Of a stretch of DNA of 5,375 nt, positions 5,171 through 5,375 are shown piece by piece. A model generated the notes under the pieces. It saw only the letters and a list, made by a program, of their open reading frames with translations, did not search any database and was not told the DNA's origin. Positions within the stretch are counted from its first letter, which is position 1; each line of letters starts with the position of its first letter. Source of the DNA: Bacteroidaceae bacterium (lineage in GTDB: Bacteria; Bacteroidota; Bacteroidia; Bacteroidales; Bacteroidaceae); the NCBI GenBank assembly GCA_017472905.1, contig JAFUNW010000149.1:1-5375 (forward strand). Direction: 5' to 3'. Both the position numbers and the translations under genes were made by a program.

Positions 5171-5375
5171 ATGGAGAAACAACTCATTAATGGTGATTTG
5201 TCTATGGATTTAGACTCCATCAATACCTCAATTCGTAACAATGGTTTTTCGGATGATACACTTTTATTGATTAATAATTATACAAACGACATACTCAATG
5301 GAAAAACAAACCTTACTCAATTCAATCAAGCGGAGCATGCAGGTCTCTGCTGCGCAGGTGAGATGCTCATTGGGG
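5171..5375 (+). CDS. N-terminal part of an unidentified protein, 3'-partial; perhaps polyvalent kinase-type
   Basis: ATG at 5171 opens 68 whole codons with no stop before the window end. The protein starts MEKQLINGDLSMDLDSINTS and continues through NNGFSDDTLLLINNYTNDIL to FNQAEHAGLCCAGEMLIG. The start is supported by a consensus promoter and an A-rich leader; Met-12 is a less likely alternative. There is no signal peptide, so it should be cytoplasmic. The 'LLINNYTNDILNG....FNQAEHAGLCCAGEMLIG' stretch resembles, from memory, the N-terminal lead of Bacteroidales proteins that carry a putative polyvalent-protein kinase domain further on. The decisive part is outside the window, so that assignment is weak. 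A protein of mobile-element or toxin-like nature would fit the repeat-rich surroundings, but nothing here proves it. Confidence 0.7.
   Translation, partial: MEKQLINGDLSMDLDSINTSIRNNGFSDDTLLLINNYTNDILNGKTNLTQFNQAEHAGLCCAGEMLIG

Overview
The window looks like chromosomal DNA from a Bacteroidales bacterium (Bacteroides, Phocaeicola, Parabacteroides or Prevotella type). The evidence is two good copies of the Bacteroidetes promoter (-33 TTTG, 20-nt spacer, -7 TAnnTTTG), A-rich leaders without clear Shine-Dalgarno sites, a DUF5053-like small protein, and a large multi-domain beta-rich surface-type protein. All genes visible here lie on the + strand.

Layout. (1) Positions 1-3500 are the 3' part of a very large gene whose start lies outside the window. 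The visible 1165 codons are a string of beta-rich modules. They include a Listeria-Bacteroides (InlB B-type) repeat, a module resembling those attached to Bacteroidales pectin-active enzymes, and a CBM6-like carbohydrate-binding module. I see no catalytic domain in the visible part. Base composition falls sharply about halfway along. (2) Positions 3522-3618 form a nested hairpin ending in a T-rich tail, probably the terminator of the large gene. (3) Positions 3707-4362 are a compact two-gene operon: two matched operator-like inverted repeats, a promoter, a 58-aa protein too short for most gene finders, an 86-aa DUF5053-like protein with a helix-turn-helix look, and a terminator. One operator lies between the -33 and -7 boxes, so the operon is probably repressed, perhaps by its own product. 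(4) Positions 4363-5100 carry no convincing gene but are packed with repeats of several unrelated kinds: a 22-bp tandem array, an AT-rich palindrome, a ~200-bp MITE-like element with 35-bp terminal inverted repeats built from 9-bp modules, and an inverted pair of TGTCATCCTGAGCG-type repeats. (5) Positions 5101-5375 hold a strong promoter overlapped by a perfect palindrome, and the first 68 codons of a gene that runs off the window.

The large gene, the small operon and the last gene appear to be separate transcription units. The most distinctive signals are the paired operators of the small operon and the dense cluster of repeat families between it and the last gene.
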